Part shown: in pieces, positions 9,652 through 18,465 of the stretch
Layout of the letters: every line of letters starts with the position of its first letter
Position numbering within the stretch: position 1 is the stretch's first letter
Assembly: GCA_965200945.1 (NCBI GenBank)
Contig: OZ241749.1
Location: 6,014,001 to 6,078,000, forward strand
Direction of reading: 5' to 3'
DNA length: 64,000 nucleotides
DNA from: JADCRZ01 sp965200945
Lineage (GTDB): Bacteria; Bacteroidota; Bacteroidia; Chitinophagales; Chitinophagaceae
Translations under genes and position numbers: made by a program
Notes under the pieces: generated by a model
Told to the model about the DNA's origin: nothing
Databases searched by the model: none
The model's input: the letters and a program-made list of their open reading frames with translations, nothing else

Positions 9652-9894
9652 CTAATTAGTCAGAGTTTGTGTCTGGTGTATCCATTCATTACTGCCTACC
9701 TGCTCTAAATAAAAAAAGCTATGTCAGCCCTTGAAATATAACTACCACCTTTGGCCCTGAATCTTTTTGAAACACGGAAGGTAGTTGTTAGTGCACCGTT
9801 TATAAGGTGGCTGGGTCTTACCATTATCCAATCCAAATTGGAATCAGTAATTATTTTCTCCGCTAATTGCATATCTGGAGAACCCGGCAAAAGT
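9652..9894 (-). pseudogene. 3' remnant of an NAD(P)H-binding (SDR/NmrA-like) gene, frameshifted
   Basis: Reading leftward from the IS boundary at 9894 gives PLLPGSPDMQLAEKIITDS, then NLDWIMVRPSHLINGAL and SYISRADIA, the conserved C-terminal part of atypical SDR NAD(P)H-binding proteins. After ADIA a run of seven T shifts the frame; in the +1 frame it continues FYLEQVGSNEWIHQTQTLTN and stops at 9652-9654, a natural-looking end. So the fragment has lost its N-terminus to the ISL3 element and carries a single-base indel near the end. It is non-functional. Confidence 0.7.
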
Positions 9895-11581
9895 GGTTCT
9901 TCGTCAATTTTGGTGGTATCAATTTAACATTCCTTAAAGGATGTGTAAGTGTTTTACAAGATAAAAGGCAGCCATGCTTTCAGAAACGCTTGTGTTTGGC
10001 ACATCAGAACTCTTTGCTGTAACCGCATTTCAGCATACAGATCAGCAGGTAATTCTATCGGTTCAGAGCCGCCAAAAAGAGTCTCCTTGTCCCCTTTGTA
10101 AAATATCCAGCCATACATTACACAGTTATTATTACCGGACCATCAAAGACCTGCCTGCTTTCGGCAATTTGGTCTTCCTTAAACTAAAAGCAAGGAAGTG
10201 GTACTGCAATAATTCTGACTGCACAAGAAAAGTATTCACCGAACGATTCAACTACTTCTTTGAAAACTATAAGCGTTCTTCTTCACGATTGCGTGATAAA
10301 CTTCTCCAGATTGCGGTTCTGGTGGGTGGTAATCCGGGAGCAAAACTGTGCCATGCTCTTCAACTTAATGCCAGCAGCTCTACTCTTATCCGGCTTGTCA
10401 GGCAGCAACAGGTGACTGTTGATTCTCTCTTCGAAGCAATTGGCATAGATGACTGGGCATTCAAAAAGGGGGTTAACTACAGGACTGCTCTTATCGATCT
10501 GCAACTACATAAAGTGGTGGACCTGTTGCCGGACAGAGAAACAGCTACGCTGGAAACATGGCTCCAAAACCATCCGGAAATCCGCATTATCACTCGGGAT
10601 CGATTCAGCAGGTATGCCCTGGCCGCAACCAACAGCTTACCTGATGCTGAACAGATTACAGACCGGTGGCACCTCTTGAAAGATATGGGCGATGTCTTAA
10701 AAAAGCTGCTTGAACATAAACGACAGCAGATCATTGCTTTACAAGCCGAGGAAGTTATACGGATAGAAGAGAAGGATTCACAGGAGAATGGATTGCCGCC
10801 CCAGGAAGTGAAGTTGCCACCCAGGCACCGGCTACTTCAACAGATCAAAGCAATGTATGCTACGGGAAAGAGTATCCGAACGATCTCGCGTGCAGTTGGC
10901 ATCAGCAGAAACACGGTGAAGAAATATACTACCCTGCATGAACCTCTGCAGAAAAAGGGAGTTAAAACCACCAACCTGATCAGCTTTAGTGAATATTTAC
11001 AGCAAAGAATAGAACAGGATTCAAAAATTGAGACACTTACCTTGTATTCAGAAATCAAGGCGATGGGATATAATGACGGACGCACGATTTTGTATGGATA
11101 TCTGAAGAAGTATAGTAAACAAAGCAATCGTACAAGGTGGGCCAAATTACCGGAAGTCAGCTGGACAACCGCTAAAGTAAAAGTTCTTCTGTGCAAAAAA
11201 GAAGAAGCATTAGCTTAAAAGGACAAAAGAATTATTGAAGGCTTATGCAATAAATCACCGGAAATATCCCAGGCCCGGAAATTGGCAGTCAAGTTTAGAA
11301 ATATGCTGGACAATAAACAGGGAGATTTATTAAACAGCTGGATCACGGGAGTGGAACAATCCTGTGTTCAGGAGATAAAAGGATTTGCAAGAGGACTGCT
11401 GAGTGACTACCAGGCAGTAGTAAACGCCTTAAAGCTTCCATGGAGTAATGGACAAGTAGAAGGCCAGGTTAACAAGCTGAAAACAATCAAACGACAGATG
11501 TATGGTAGAGCAAGTTTTGAGCTTTTGAGGAAGCGGGTAATACTGCATTCGGCCTGCTAACACCAAAGTTGACGAAGAACC
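9895..11581. mobile_element. ISL3-family insertion sequence, decayed
   Basis: Inverted repeats of 21 bp with one mismatch bound the element: GGTTCTTCGTCAATTTTGGTG at 9895-9915 (bases up to the first twenty shown matter) and its complement at 11561-11581. The total is about 1.69 kb. The flanking 8-mers (GCAAAAGT left, AATTTGCG right) are not a target duplication, and the two flanks are pieces of unrelated genes (SDR tail and recombinase head). This implies a deletion or recombination between IS copies rather than a simple insertion. Confidence 0.85.
9974..11560 (+). pseudogene. ISL3-family transposase interrupted by TAA
   Basis: One frame encodes about 528 residues but is broken by TAA at 11216-11218. 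The first part has the N-terminal zinc-finger (CPLCKISSHTLHSYYYRTIK, WYCNNSDCTRKVF), the catalytic segment IGIDDWAFKKGVNYRT, DRWHLLKDMG, and an HTH (TISRAVGISRNTVKKY). The part after the stop holds the remaining conserved end, LPWSNGQVEGQVNKLKTIKR, which carries the last catalytic Glu. A product ending at the stop would lack this residue and be inactive unless the stop is read through. Inverted repeats surround the gene. Confidence 0.88.
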
Positions 11582-12032
11582 AATTTGCGTGGTTGTTCCA
11601 GGTCGTGTTGCTGCGGTTGCCTTCTTTCAGATACTTGATGAAGGCGATGCCTATGCCCGTGGCCGCGACCTCTGGGCTCTGGCCATGGAACCGGTACCAC
11701 TTTACAAACTCGATCACCTTTGACTGGTAGGTGGCTATGCTTTTGGACCTGAGCCCGATGCTTCGTTCATCGAGCTTCTGCTGAATCATGGCGGGCACAT
11801 TGAGGTTGGGGTAGGGGGATACCTTGGTGTTTGGGGTGTCCAGTTTCAGATCCCGGGAAATGGCTTTTATGATCCGCTGGGTTTCTGCCAGCTTTTCCTG
11901 CAGGGTGGTGCAGGCTTTAAGCTTCCCATACTTTTTCATACACCTTCCGGTGGCCGGGTCAACGTACTCAACGGACCAAAGTTTAGTGATGTCGCGATCG
12001 AGCGGATAGATCTTGTAATGCAGGTACGGCAT
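11582..12032 (-). pseudogene. N-terminal half of a phage-integrase-like tyrosine recombinase
   Basis: Starts at ATG 12032 and reads MPYLHYKIYPLDRDITKLWS, with an N-terminal arm-type region and then a SAM-like core-binding domain (RSKSIATYQSKVIEFVKWY, FIKYLKEGNRSNTTWNNH). The gene is cut inside a Trp codon at the right inverted repeat of the ISL3 element, and the catalytic R-H-R-Y domain is missing. It lies 120 bp from the 3' end of a tRNA-Ser gene, the usual arrangement for an integrase of a tRNA-targeting island. Confidence 0.75.
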
Positions 12033-12077
12033 GGTAAAATGTTTGAGTGTTTATACCATTTCTAATCCGTATACCCT

Positions 12078-12103
12078 GCTCTGTAGAGCGCTCTGCGTAG
12101 AGC
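12078..12103. promoter_or_regulatory. Two abutting palindromes between recombinase and tRNA-Ser
   Basis: GCTCTGTAGAGC (12078-12089) is followed directly by GCTCTGCGTAGAGC (12090-12103); each is a perfect inverted repeat with the same GCTCT/AGAGC arms. They lie 46 bp upstream of the truncated recombinase and could be a recombinase arm site, an operator, or a hairpin. Confidence 0.45.
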
Positions 12104-12152
12104 AATCAAAACTCTGAAACCCTTACTGGGAGCGATTTTCAGTCTTTTTTTG

Positions 12153-12237
12153 CGGAGAGAGAGGGATTCGAACCCCCGGACCTGTGACAGTCAACGGTTT
12201 TCAAGACCGCCGCTTTAAACCGCTCAGCCATCTCTCC
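12153..12237 (-). tRNA. tRNA-Ser(UGA)
   Basis: The minus strand folds as an 85-nt class II tRNA: acceptor GGAGAGA (12231-12237) pairs with TCTCTCC (12154-12160), the D-arm reads GGCTGAGCGG, the anticodon loop TCTTGAAAA gives UGA, there is a long variable arm, and the T-loop is GGTTCGAATCC. The discriminator is G and CCA is not encoded. It marks the change from the AT-richer left block to GC-richer core genes. Confidence 0.95.
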
Positions 12238-12307
12238 GCGGCAAATGTACTGTTAGAATCCATTTAGCCAAAACTTTTTTGCATCATTTTCTGCTACCTT
12301 TGTCTCA

Positions 12308-14146
12308 ATGAAGCAACTGGCCTCCCTGAACAAATACCTATGGAAACACCGCTGGCGCTTCCTCTTCGGCATCGTCTTCGTCATCCTCTCCAACTACTTC
12401 CGGATCCTGGCGCCCCAGCTCACCGGCTATGTCGTCGACGCCGTCGAAACCCTGCTCCCGGGCCATAAGCAACACCCGGTTACCCGCTACGATCCGCTGG
12501 TTCAAAGATTCATCACCTACGCCGAAGCCACCCATTACGACTTTAGCGGCAAAGTGGCCCTTTGCTGCATCACCCTGCTGGTGATGGCCCTGCTCAGCGG
12601 CTTCTTTATGTTCCTCATGCGCCAGACCATCATCGTGATGAGCCGGCACATCGAATACGACCAGAAAAACGAGATCTACAACCACTACCAGCAGCTCGAC
12701 ATGAGCTTCTACAAACGCCACAGCACCGGCGACCTCATGAACAGGATCGCCGAAGACGTCAGCCGCGTCCGCATGTATACCGGTCCGGCCCTCATGTATT
12801 TCATCAACCTGGCTGCAACCATCGGGTTTTGCGTATTCTACATGTGGAACAAAGACAAGAGTCTCACCCTCTATGTGCTGTCGCCCTTGCCCTTTCTGGC
12901 GTTCACCATCTATTTCGCCAACAACATCATCAACAAAAAAAGCGAACAGATACAGGCCCTCCTCAGCCGCCTCACCACCGAAGCGCAGGAGTCGTATTCC
13001 GGCATCCGTGTTATAAAATCGTTTGTACAGGAAAAGGCCATGTTCAGGTTTTTCGAGAAGAACAGCGAAGACTACCGCCAGAATGCCGTGGGCCTCTCCA
13101 AAGTGGAATCCATCTATTTCCCCGCGATGGGACTGCTGATCGGACTGAGCACGCTGCTCACCATCTTCATGGGAGGCATGTACGCCATTCATGGCGACCA
13201 GCAGGTAACCACCGGTACCATTACCGAATTTATCATGTATGTGAACATGCTTACCTTCCCGGTCAGCGCCATTGGCTGGACGGCCAGCATGATCCAGCGG
13301 GCGATTGCTTCGCAGCGCAGGATCAACGAGTTCCTCGATACTGAACCGGCGATCCGCAACCCGCTTCAGCCGGCGGAGATCAGGATAGATGGCGCCATCC
13401 ACTTCAACAACGTTACGTTTACTTATCCCGATACCGGCATCCAGGCCATCCGCAATTTCAGCCTTTCCGTTCAGAAGGGGGAGAAGATCGCCGTGATCGG
13501 AAAAACAGGCAGCGGCAAGACCACACTGGCGCAGCTGCTGCTGCGAGTATACGACCCTGTTAGCGGTAGCATAGAGATCGATGGTAAAGACATCCGGCAG
13601 CTCGAACTGGCTTCCCTCCGCCAGCAGATCGGATACGTGCCGCAGGATGTTTTCCTGTTCAGCGATTCCATCGCCCGCAACATCCAGTTCGGCATGGCAG
13701 ACGTTAAGATGGAGCAGGTGCAGAAAGCGGCGCGGCAGGCCAGCGTCGACCGGGAAATCGCCGGCCTTTCGCAGCAGTACGAAACGGTGGTAGGGGAACG
13801 CGGCATAACGCTCAGCGGCGGACAAAAACAACGGATATCCATAGCCCGCGCGCTCATCAAAGACCCGCAGGTCGTGATCTTCGATGATTGCCTCAGCGCC
13901 GTAGATGCCAAAACCGAAAAAGAGATCCTCAACAATTTATACGAATTCCTGGAAGGCCGCACCTCCGTGATCATCACCCACCGCATTTTCTCCATGTTCA
14001 GTTTCGACAAGATCATCGTGCTCGAAAACGGCACCATCGCCGAGCAGGGAACGCATGAAGAACTGCTGGCGCAGAAGGGCTATTACCACCGCCTGTACAA
14101 ACAGCAACAGCTTGAAAGAGAGGCACAACCGCTTGCCTCGAATTAG
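12308..14146 (+). CDS. ABC exporter, fused permease and ATPase (MsbA-like)
   Basis: 612 residues: an exporter-type transmembrane domain (about residues 15-330, six helices, with FYKRHSTGDLMNRIAEDVSR at the first coupling region) followed by the nucleotide-binding domain. Walker A is GKTGSGKTT near residue 396, the Q-loop is IGYVPQDVFLFSDSI, the signature LSGGQKQR is near 501, Walker B VVIFDDCLSAVD near 521 and the switch His in ITHRI near 555. Half-transporters of this kind act as homodimers in the inner membrane and export lipids or drugs; the substrate cannot be told. A TACCTTTG box at 12295-12302 resembles a Bacteroidota -7 element but lies very close to the ATG. Confidence 0.93.
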   Translation: MKQLASLNKYLWKHRWRFLFGIVFVILSNYFRILAPQLTGYVVDAVETLLPGHKQHPVTRYDPLVQRFITYAEATHYDFSGKVALCCITLLVMALLSGFFMFLMRQTIIVMSRHIEYDQKNEIYNHYQQLDMSFYKRHSTGDLMNRIAEDVSRVRMYTGPALMYFINLAATIGFCVFYMWNKDKSLTLYVLSPLPFLAFTIYFANNIINKKSEQIQALLSRLTTEAQESYSGIRVIKSFVQEKAMFRFFEKNSEDYRQNAVGLSKVESIYFPAMGLLIGLSTLLTIFMGGMYAIHGDQQVTTGTITEFIMYVNMLTFPVSAIGWTASMIQRAIASQRRINEFLDTEPAIRNPLQPAEIRIDGAIHFNNVTFTYPDTGIQAIRNFSLSVQKGEKIAVIGKTGSGKTTLAQLLLRVYDPVSGSIEIDGKDIRQLELASLRQQIGYVPQDVFLFSDSIARNIQFGMADVKMEQVQKAARQASVDREIAGLSQQYETVVGERGITLSGGQKQRISIARALIKDPQVVIFDDCLSAVDAKTEKEILNNLYEFLEGRTSVIITHRIFSMFSFDKIIVLENGTIAEQGTHEELLAQKGYYHRLYKQQQLEREAQPLASN

Positions 14147-14293
14147 CAAATTGTTAATCACAAACCTTTGCTGTTCATTAATTGTATTTTGGTGCGTTTA
14201 TGCCTCGTTACGTTATATTTTGACAATTCAAAAACAATATTATATTTGTAAAGGGTGATTGAATATATATTTGATTAAATTAAAACTAAAACC

Positions 14294-14845
14294 GTGGCGT
14301 ACGATAACAATGACAAACGGATGGAAAGCGTCTACAGCAAACGGATCAGGGCTGGAAAGCGCAGAACTTATTTCTTCGACATCAGGGCAACCAGAAGCAA
14401 TGATTACTATCTGACCATTACGGAAAGCCGCAAAAAATTCAATGAAGACGGTTACGACAGGCATAAACTGTTCCTGTATAAAGAAGATTTCAACAAATTC
14501 CTGAAGGCATTGACAGAAGCTGTTGATTACGTAAAAACAGACCTGATGCCCGATTTCGATTTCGACGCTTACAACCACGACAACGCAGACGCCGAAAGTG
14601 ATACCCGCGCCCCGGAAGATGCAGCTCCTGAACGTGACGGGTTTGTGTCCAGCAACAATATCATGGGCAAGGATGGTATAACAGTGAAAGAAGATATTAT
14701 GTCGAAAGATGGCATCGGCTCTCTCGATGGCATCGCTGCTAAAGACGGCATCGCTTCAAAAGACGGGATCCCCGAACCGGAGATGAACGCTGTTCCTTCC
14801 GGTTCCGTTGCCGCCGGGAAGGATGAAGAAGTAGACAAATGGTAA
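14294..14845 (+). CDS. PUR-alpha-like DNA/RNA-binding protein (DUF3276)
   Basis: 183 residues from a GTG start. Residues about 8-90 match the DUF3276/PUR family: ESVYSKRIRAGKRRTYFFDI, RSNDYYLTITESRKKF and KHKLFLYKEDFNKF-like segments that fold as a Whirly-like nucleic-acid binder. The remaining half is an acidic linker and a repetitive tail in which KDGI or LDGI recurs about every six residues; the DNA shows a degenerate 18-bp unit (about 14692-14770). The family is common in Bacteroidota and its role is unclear. The gene is followed by a strong terminator. Confidence 0.85.
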   Translation: MAYDNNDKRMESVYSKRIRAGKRRTYFFDIRATRSNDYYLTITESRKKFNEDGYDRHKLFLYKEDFNKFLKALTEAVDYVKTDLMPDFDFDAYNHDNADAESDTRAPEDAAPERDGFVSSNNIMGKDGITVKEDIMSKDGIGSLDGIAAKDGIASKDGIPEPEMNAVPSGSVAAGKDEEVDKW

Positions 14846-14877
14846 CATACCGCTTCGTGCGCTATACATAAATATCA

Positions 14878-14902
14878 AACCCCGGTCTATCCGGGGTTTT
14901 TT
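14878..14902 (+). terminator. Rho-independent terminator of the PUR gene
   Basis: AACCCCGG (14878-14885) and CCGGGGTT (14891-14898) with a 5-nt loop, followed by TTTTTT. Confidence 0.9.
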
Positions 14903-15008
14903 GTTGGCCGTGCATTCTTCCTGCAGGCTGTATGCATTGTCTGAACCCGGAAAAAGCCTGATGAACTGATCCACCCGATAGCGATGACAGGAAGCACAGG
15001 GGTTGAAA

Positions 15009-15064
15009 GGCGTGCCACGGGCTGGTTTAAAATTGAGGCTCCCTGCCTGCACCCGTGACACGCC
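15009..15064. repeat. Imperfect hairpin repeat, GGCGTGCCACGG type
   Basis: GGCGTGCCACGGG at 15009-15021 pairs with CCCGTGACACGCC at 15052-15064 (12 of 13). The left arm and its TGAAA lead-in are identical over 17 bp to the hairpin at 49574-49589, so this is a small dispersed repeat rather than a chance stem. Confidence 0.6.
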
Positions 15065-15088
15065 GTTCTTACTTGAGGGTGTAAACAC

Positions 15089-16741
15089 CTACCTCCGCCA
15101 CGCTTTATAAGCCTTGATCAACCCGTTCGTAGAACCATCGTGTGTTGTAACCTCTTCTTCATTTTCCAGTTCCGGCAGGATCTTGTTGGCGAGCTGTTTG
15201 CCCAGTTCAACACCCCACTGGTCGAAGGTGAAGATGTTCCAGATGATTCCCTGCACAAAGATCTTGTGTTCGTACAGCGCGATCAGCTGACCCAGACTGA
15301 ATGGGGTGATCTCGTTGATAAGAATTGAATTTGTGGGGCGGTTGCCTTCAAAGACCTTGAATGGCGCGAGCTTGCCGGCTTTCTCCTGGCTGGTACCGCC
15401 TTTCACCAGTTCGGCTGTTGCCTCTTCCAGTGTTTTGCCGTTCATCAGGGCTTCGGTCTGTGCAAAGAAATTCGAGAGCAGTTTATCATGATGATCACCG
15501 CCGGGGTTGTGACTGATCGCCGGCGCGATGAAATCGCAGGGGATCAGTACGGTTCCCTGGTGGATGAGCTGGTAGAAAGCATGCTGTCCGTTGGTGCCAG
15601 GCTCGCCCCAGATGATGGGGCCCGTCGCATAACCGACCCTGTTACCGTTCCTGTCTACGCTTTTGCCGTTGCTCTCCATATTGCCCTGCTGGAAGTAAGC
15701 GGCGAACCGGTGCATATACTGATCATAGGGTAGGATCGCCTCACTTTGCGAGCCATGGAAGTTGATGTACCAGAGACTGATAAGACCCATCAGCACCGGC
15801 AGGTTCTTTTCAAACGGCGTCGTCTGAAAATGCTCATCGGTATGATGCGCGCCGCTCAGCAGCTGGCTGAAATTTTCGTAGCCGATGGTAAGGGCTATAG
15901 ACAAACCGATCGCGCTCCACAGCGAATAACGACCGCCGACCCAGTCCCAGAAAGCAAACATATTGGCGGGGTCTATCCCGAACTTCACGACTTCTTTTTC
16001 GTTGGTCGACAGGGCCACAAAATGTTTGGCCACTTCTTTGGGATCCTTTGCCGATTCAAGGAACCATTCGCGTGCGGTAAGCGCATTGGTCATGGTTTCC
16101 TGTGTGGTAAAAGTTTTAGAAGCGATCAGGAAAAGCGTTTCTTCCGGATCTACTTTTTTCAGGGTCTCGGCGATATGTGTACGGTCTACGTTTGAAACAA
16201 AATAAGGCTGGATGCCTTCCGTCCAGTACGGTTTCAGCGCTTCGGTTACCATCAGCGGACCCAGGTCGCTGCCACCGATGCCGATGTTCACGATGTACCG
16301 GATCTTCTTGCCGGTGTAGCCACGCCATTGACCGGTATGAACGGAAGAGCAGAATTTTTCCATCTGCTCTAGCACCTTGTTTACTTCCGGCATCACGTCT
16401 GTTCCGCCGGAGAGAATGGGCTTGCCCGACTCGTTGCGCAGCGCAATATGGAGCACGGAGCGGTTCTCCGTTTCGTTGATGGCTTCACCCTCGAACATGG
16501 CTTTGATCGCATCATCCAGTTTACATTCCTGAGCCAGCTTCAACAGCAGCGCAAGCGTATCGGACGTGACCAGGTTCTTTGAAAAATCGATGAGTATGTT
16601 ATCGGTTTGAAAAGAAAACTTTTTGAATCTTTCCGGATCATCGCGGAACATGGACCGGAGGCTGGTTCCTTTCATTTGGGTATAATGTGCTTGTAACTCT
16701 TGCCAGGCCTGCGTTTCAGTTAAGGATATTTTCGGTATCAT
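15089..16741 (-). CDS. pgi: Glucose-6-phosphate isomerase
   Basis: 550 residues, the usual length for the long bacterial/eukaryotic-type PGI. It interconverts glucose-6-phosphate and fructose-6-phosphate in glycolysis and gluconeogenesis, in the cytoplasm. Signature pieces are NIGIGGSDLGPLMVTEAL (about residues 150-168), SKTFTTQETMTNA, GGRYSLWSAIGLSIAL with the catalytic Arg, and WGEPGTNGQHAFYQLIHQG with the Glu and His region, then DQWGVELGK near the end. It stands alone, convergent with the PUR gene and upstream of a 416-bp gene-free stretch. Confidence 0.98.
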   Translation of the reverse strand: MIPKISLTETQAWQELQAHYTQMKGTSLRSMFRDDPERFKKFSFQTDNILIDFSKNLVTSDTLALLLKLAQECKLDDAIKAMFEGEAINETENRSVLHIALRNESGKPILSGGTDVMPEVNKVLEQMEKFCSSVHTGQWRGYTGKKIRYIVNIGIGGSDLGPLMVTEALKPYWTEGIQPYFVSNVDRTHIAETLKKVDPEETLFLIASKTFTTQETMTNALTAREWFLESAKDPKEVAKHFVALSTNEKEVVKFGIDPANMFAFWDWVGGRYSLWSAIGLSIALTIGYENFSQLLSGAHHTDEHFQTTPFEKNLPVLMGLISLWYINFHGSQSEAILPYDQYMHRFAAYFQQGNMESNGKSVDRNGNRVGYATGPIIWGEPGTNGQHAFYQLIHQGTVLIPCDFIAPAISHNPGGDHHDKLLSNFFAQTEALMNGKTLEEATAELVKGGTSQEKAGKLAPFKVFEGNRPTNSILINEITPFSLGQLIALYEHKIFVQGIIWNIFTFDQWGVELGKQLANKILPELENEEEVTTHDGSTNGLIKAYKAWRR

Positions 16742-17157
16742 GTTGAATAAAGTTTTTACAAAGTAACACCGCTCTAAAGTAAGGGATAACCTGTAGATAT
16801 TTTAAAAATAGGGTAAATAACTTTTTTGTTTGAAGGGCATCGGATAATTTTAATTAAATCTGATGCAGGCACATGTAAGTGAATCACTTATGCTGTCTTT
16901 GTCAGTCGTTACCCTGTAACAAAGCCGCTTTCATGGTGTACGGTTCCGGAAGTAGAGGGTGGAGGTGGTTTTACAGAATCCTGATACATGGTGACGCGCG
17001 CGAACCCCGTTTCTAAATCCAGTTTTTATCCTATGTTAAAGCTTTTTGTTTTTTTTAATACGAAAAGCTGGAAATGAGTTGCTGTTGATTGAATAAGATC
17101 CGGATCTGAGAATCCGTTGAAGCAGGCTTATTTATTAAGCGGATGAATTGTGTGCGG
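16742..17157. other. Gene-free interval between pgi and threonine aldolase
   Basis: 416 bp of mostly AT-rich sequence. No ORF with codon-like character, tRNA or clear terminator is seen. It must contain the pgi promoter (minus strand, just above 16741). A short T-rich run near 17050 could end minus-strand or plus-strand transcripts but no good stem precedes it. Confidence 0.5.
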
Positions 17158-18174
17158 TTAAAGTTGTTCAATAACGGCAACTGTCTTTCTAATCATTTCT
17201 TCAGGTACATCCAGATGGGTTACCATGCGTATTTGGTTGGCAGAGATCGCCAGCGCAAGTATGTCATTCTGTTTCAGCTGCTCCGAAATCTCCTTCGCCG
17301 TATAAGGCGCTTTGGTTTCCATGATCACGATATTGGTCTCTACGGGCATCACCGTTTCAATAAAATCTTTAGTGAGCAGCACGGCAGCCAGTTGTTTGGC
17401 ATGCATGTGATCCAGCTCGAGGCGACTTATATTGTGTTCCAGCGCATAGAGGGCCGCCGCCGCCATAAAGCCGGCCTGCCGCATACCCCCACCGAAAACT
17501 TTCCGTACCCTTCTTGCTTTTTTGATGAATTCCCTGCTGCCGGTCAGCACACTTCCGATCGGGCAGCCCAATCCCTTGTTGAAGCAGATGGAAATGGTGT
17601 CGAAGACCTGTCCGTATTGTGCCGGCGTTTCATTTTTGGCCACCAGCGCGTTGAAGAGGCGGGCGCCATCGAGATGCAGTGCCAGCTTGTGCTGGGTGCA
17701 TACTTTGCGGATTTTCTCTATCTCCTCGAAATCGTAGCAGCTGCCGCCGCCGCGGTTGGATGTGTTCTCGAGGCACACGAGTGAAGTGCGGGCTTTGTGT
17801 ACATCATCCGGATTGATCACCGCTTCCACATGGGCGGCCCTGATGCGGCCCCGTTCTCCGTCGAGCGTGCGGGCCTGGCAAAGCGAGTTGAAGGCCATGC
17901 CGCCGCCTTCATAGCTGAACACGTGGGCGCTTTTTTCACAGATAATCTCATCTCCCGGAAGTGTATGGCATTTGATGGCGATCTGGTTGCTCATGGTGCC
18001 GGTTGGGCAATAGAGGGCGGCTTCCTTGCCGAACATGTCGGCCACCGTCTCTTCCAGCCGGTTGATCGTCGGGTCTTCGCCGAACACGTCGTCGCCCACC
18101 TCGGCGGTCATCATGGCGTTCAGCATGCCTGTCGTAGGTTTCGTAAACGTATCGGAGCGGAAGTCGATGGTCAT
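17158..18174 (-). CDS. ltaE: Low-specificity L-threonine aldolase
   Basis: 338-residue fold-type I PLP enzyme that splits L-threonine or allo-threonine to glycine and acetaldehyde in the cytoplasm. Family motifs: IDFRSDTFTKPTTGM and AMMTAEVGDDVFGEDPT at the N-terminus, EAALYCPTGTMSNQIA, LHLDGARLFNA with the PLP-binding Asp, and CFNKGLGCPIGSVLTGS with the Schiff-base Lys near residue 197. Length is normal. It is a single gene, divergent from smc. Confidence 0.95.
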   Translation of the reverse strand: MTIDFRSDTFTKPTTGMLNAMMTAEVGDDVFGEDPTINRLEETVADMFGKEAALYCPTGTMSNQIAIKCHTLPGDEIICEKSAHVFSYEGGGMAFNSLCQARTLDGERGRIRAAHVEAVINPDDVHKARTSLVCLENTSNRGGGSCYDFEEIEKIRKVCTQHKLALHLDGARLFNALVAKNETPAQYGQVFDTISICFNKGLGCPIGSVLTGSREFIKKARRVRKVFGGGMRQAGFMAAAALYALEHNISRLELDHMHAKQLAAVLLTKDFIETVMPVETNIVIMETKAPYTAKEISEQLKQNDILALAISANQIRMVTHLDVPEEMIRKTVAVIEQL

Positions 18175-18465
18175 GGTTTCACATTAAGTAAGGAGTGTGC
18201 AATTTAGGCGATTGCAGAGCAAAAGGGGCAGGCGGGGAGGTAAAAATGTTTTGTTGAGCCAGAACCTGGTTGACCGATCAGACAATATTACAGGATACTT
18301 ATATTTCAGCGCATCAGGCGTTCCGCCGGAAACCTCCGGAATTTCCGGGTTTCTATCCATGAGATATTATTGGTCTCTCACTTTTCTTGCTCTATTCCGC
18401 CCCGTTGATTCACCTTGAGGGTTCGGGCATTTTTTGTTAGGTTTGCCGGTTTAAAAGTAAAAGCA

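Noticed and set aside
12338..13831. 497-codon open frame antisense to the ABC exporter
   Set aside because: A composition shadow of a high-GC gene; the sense strand has full ABC motifs.
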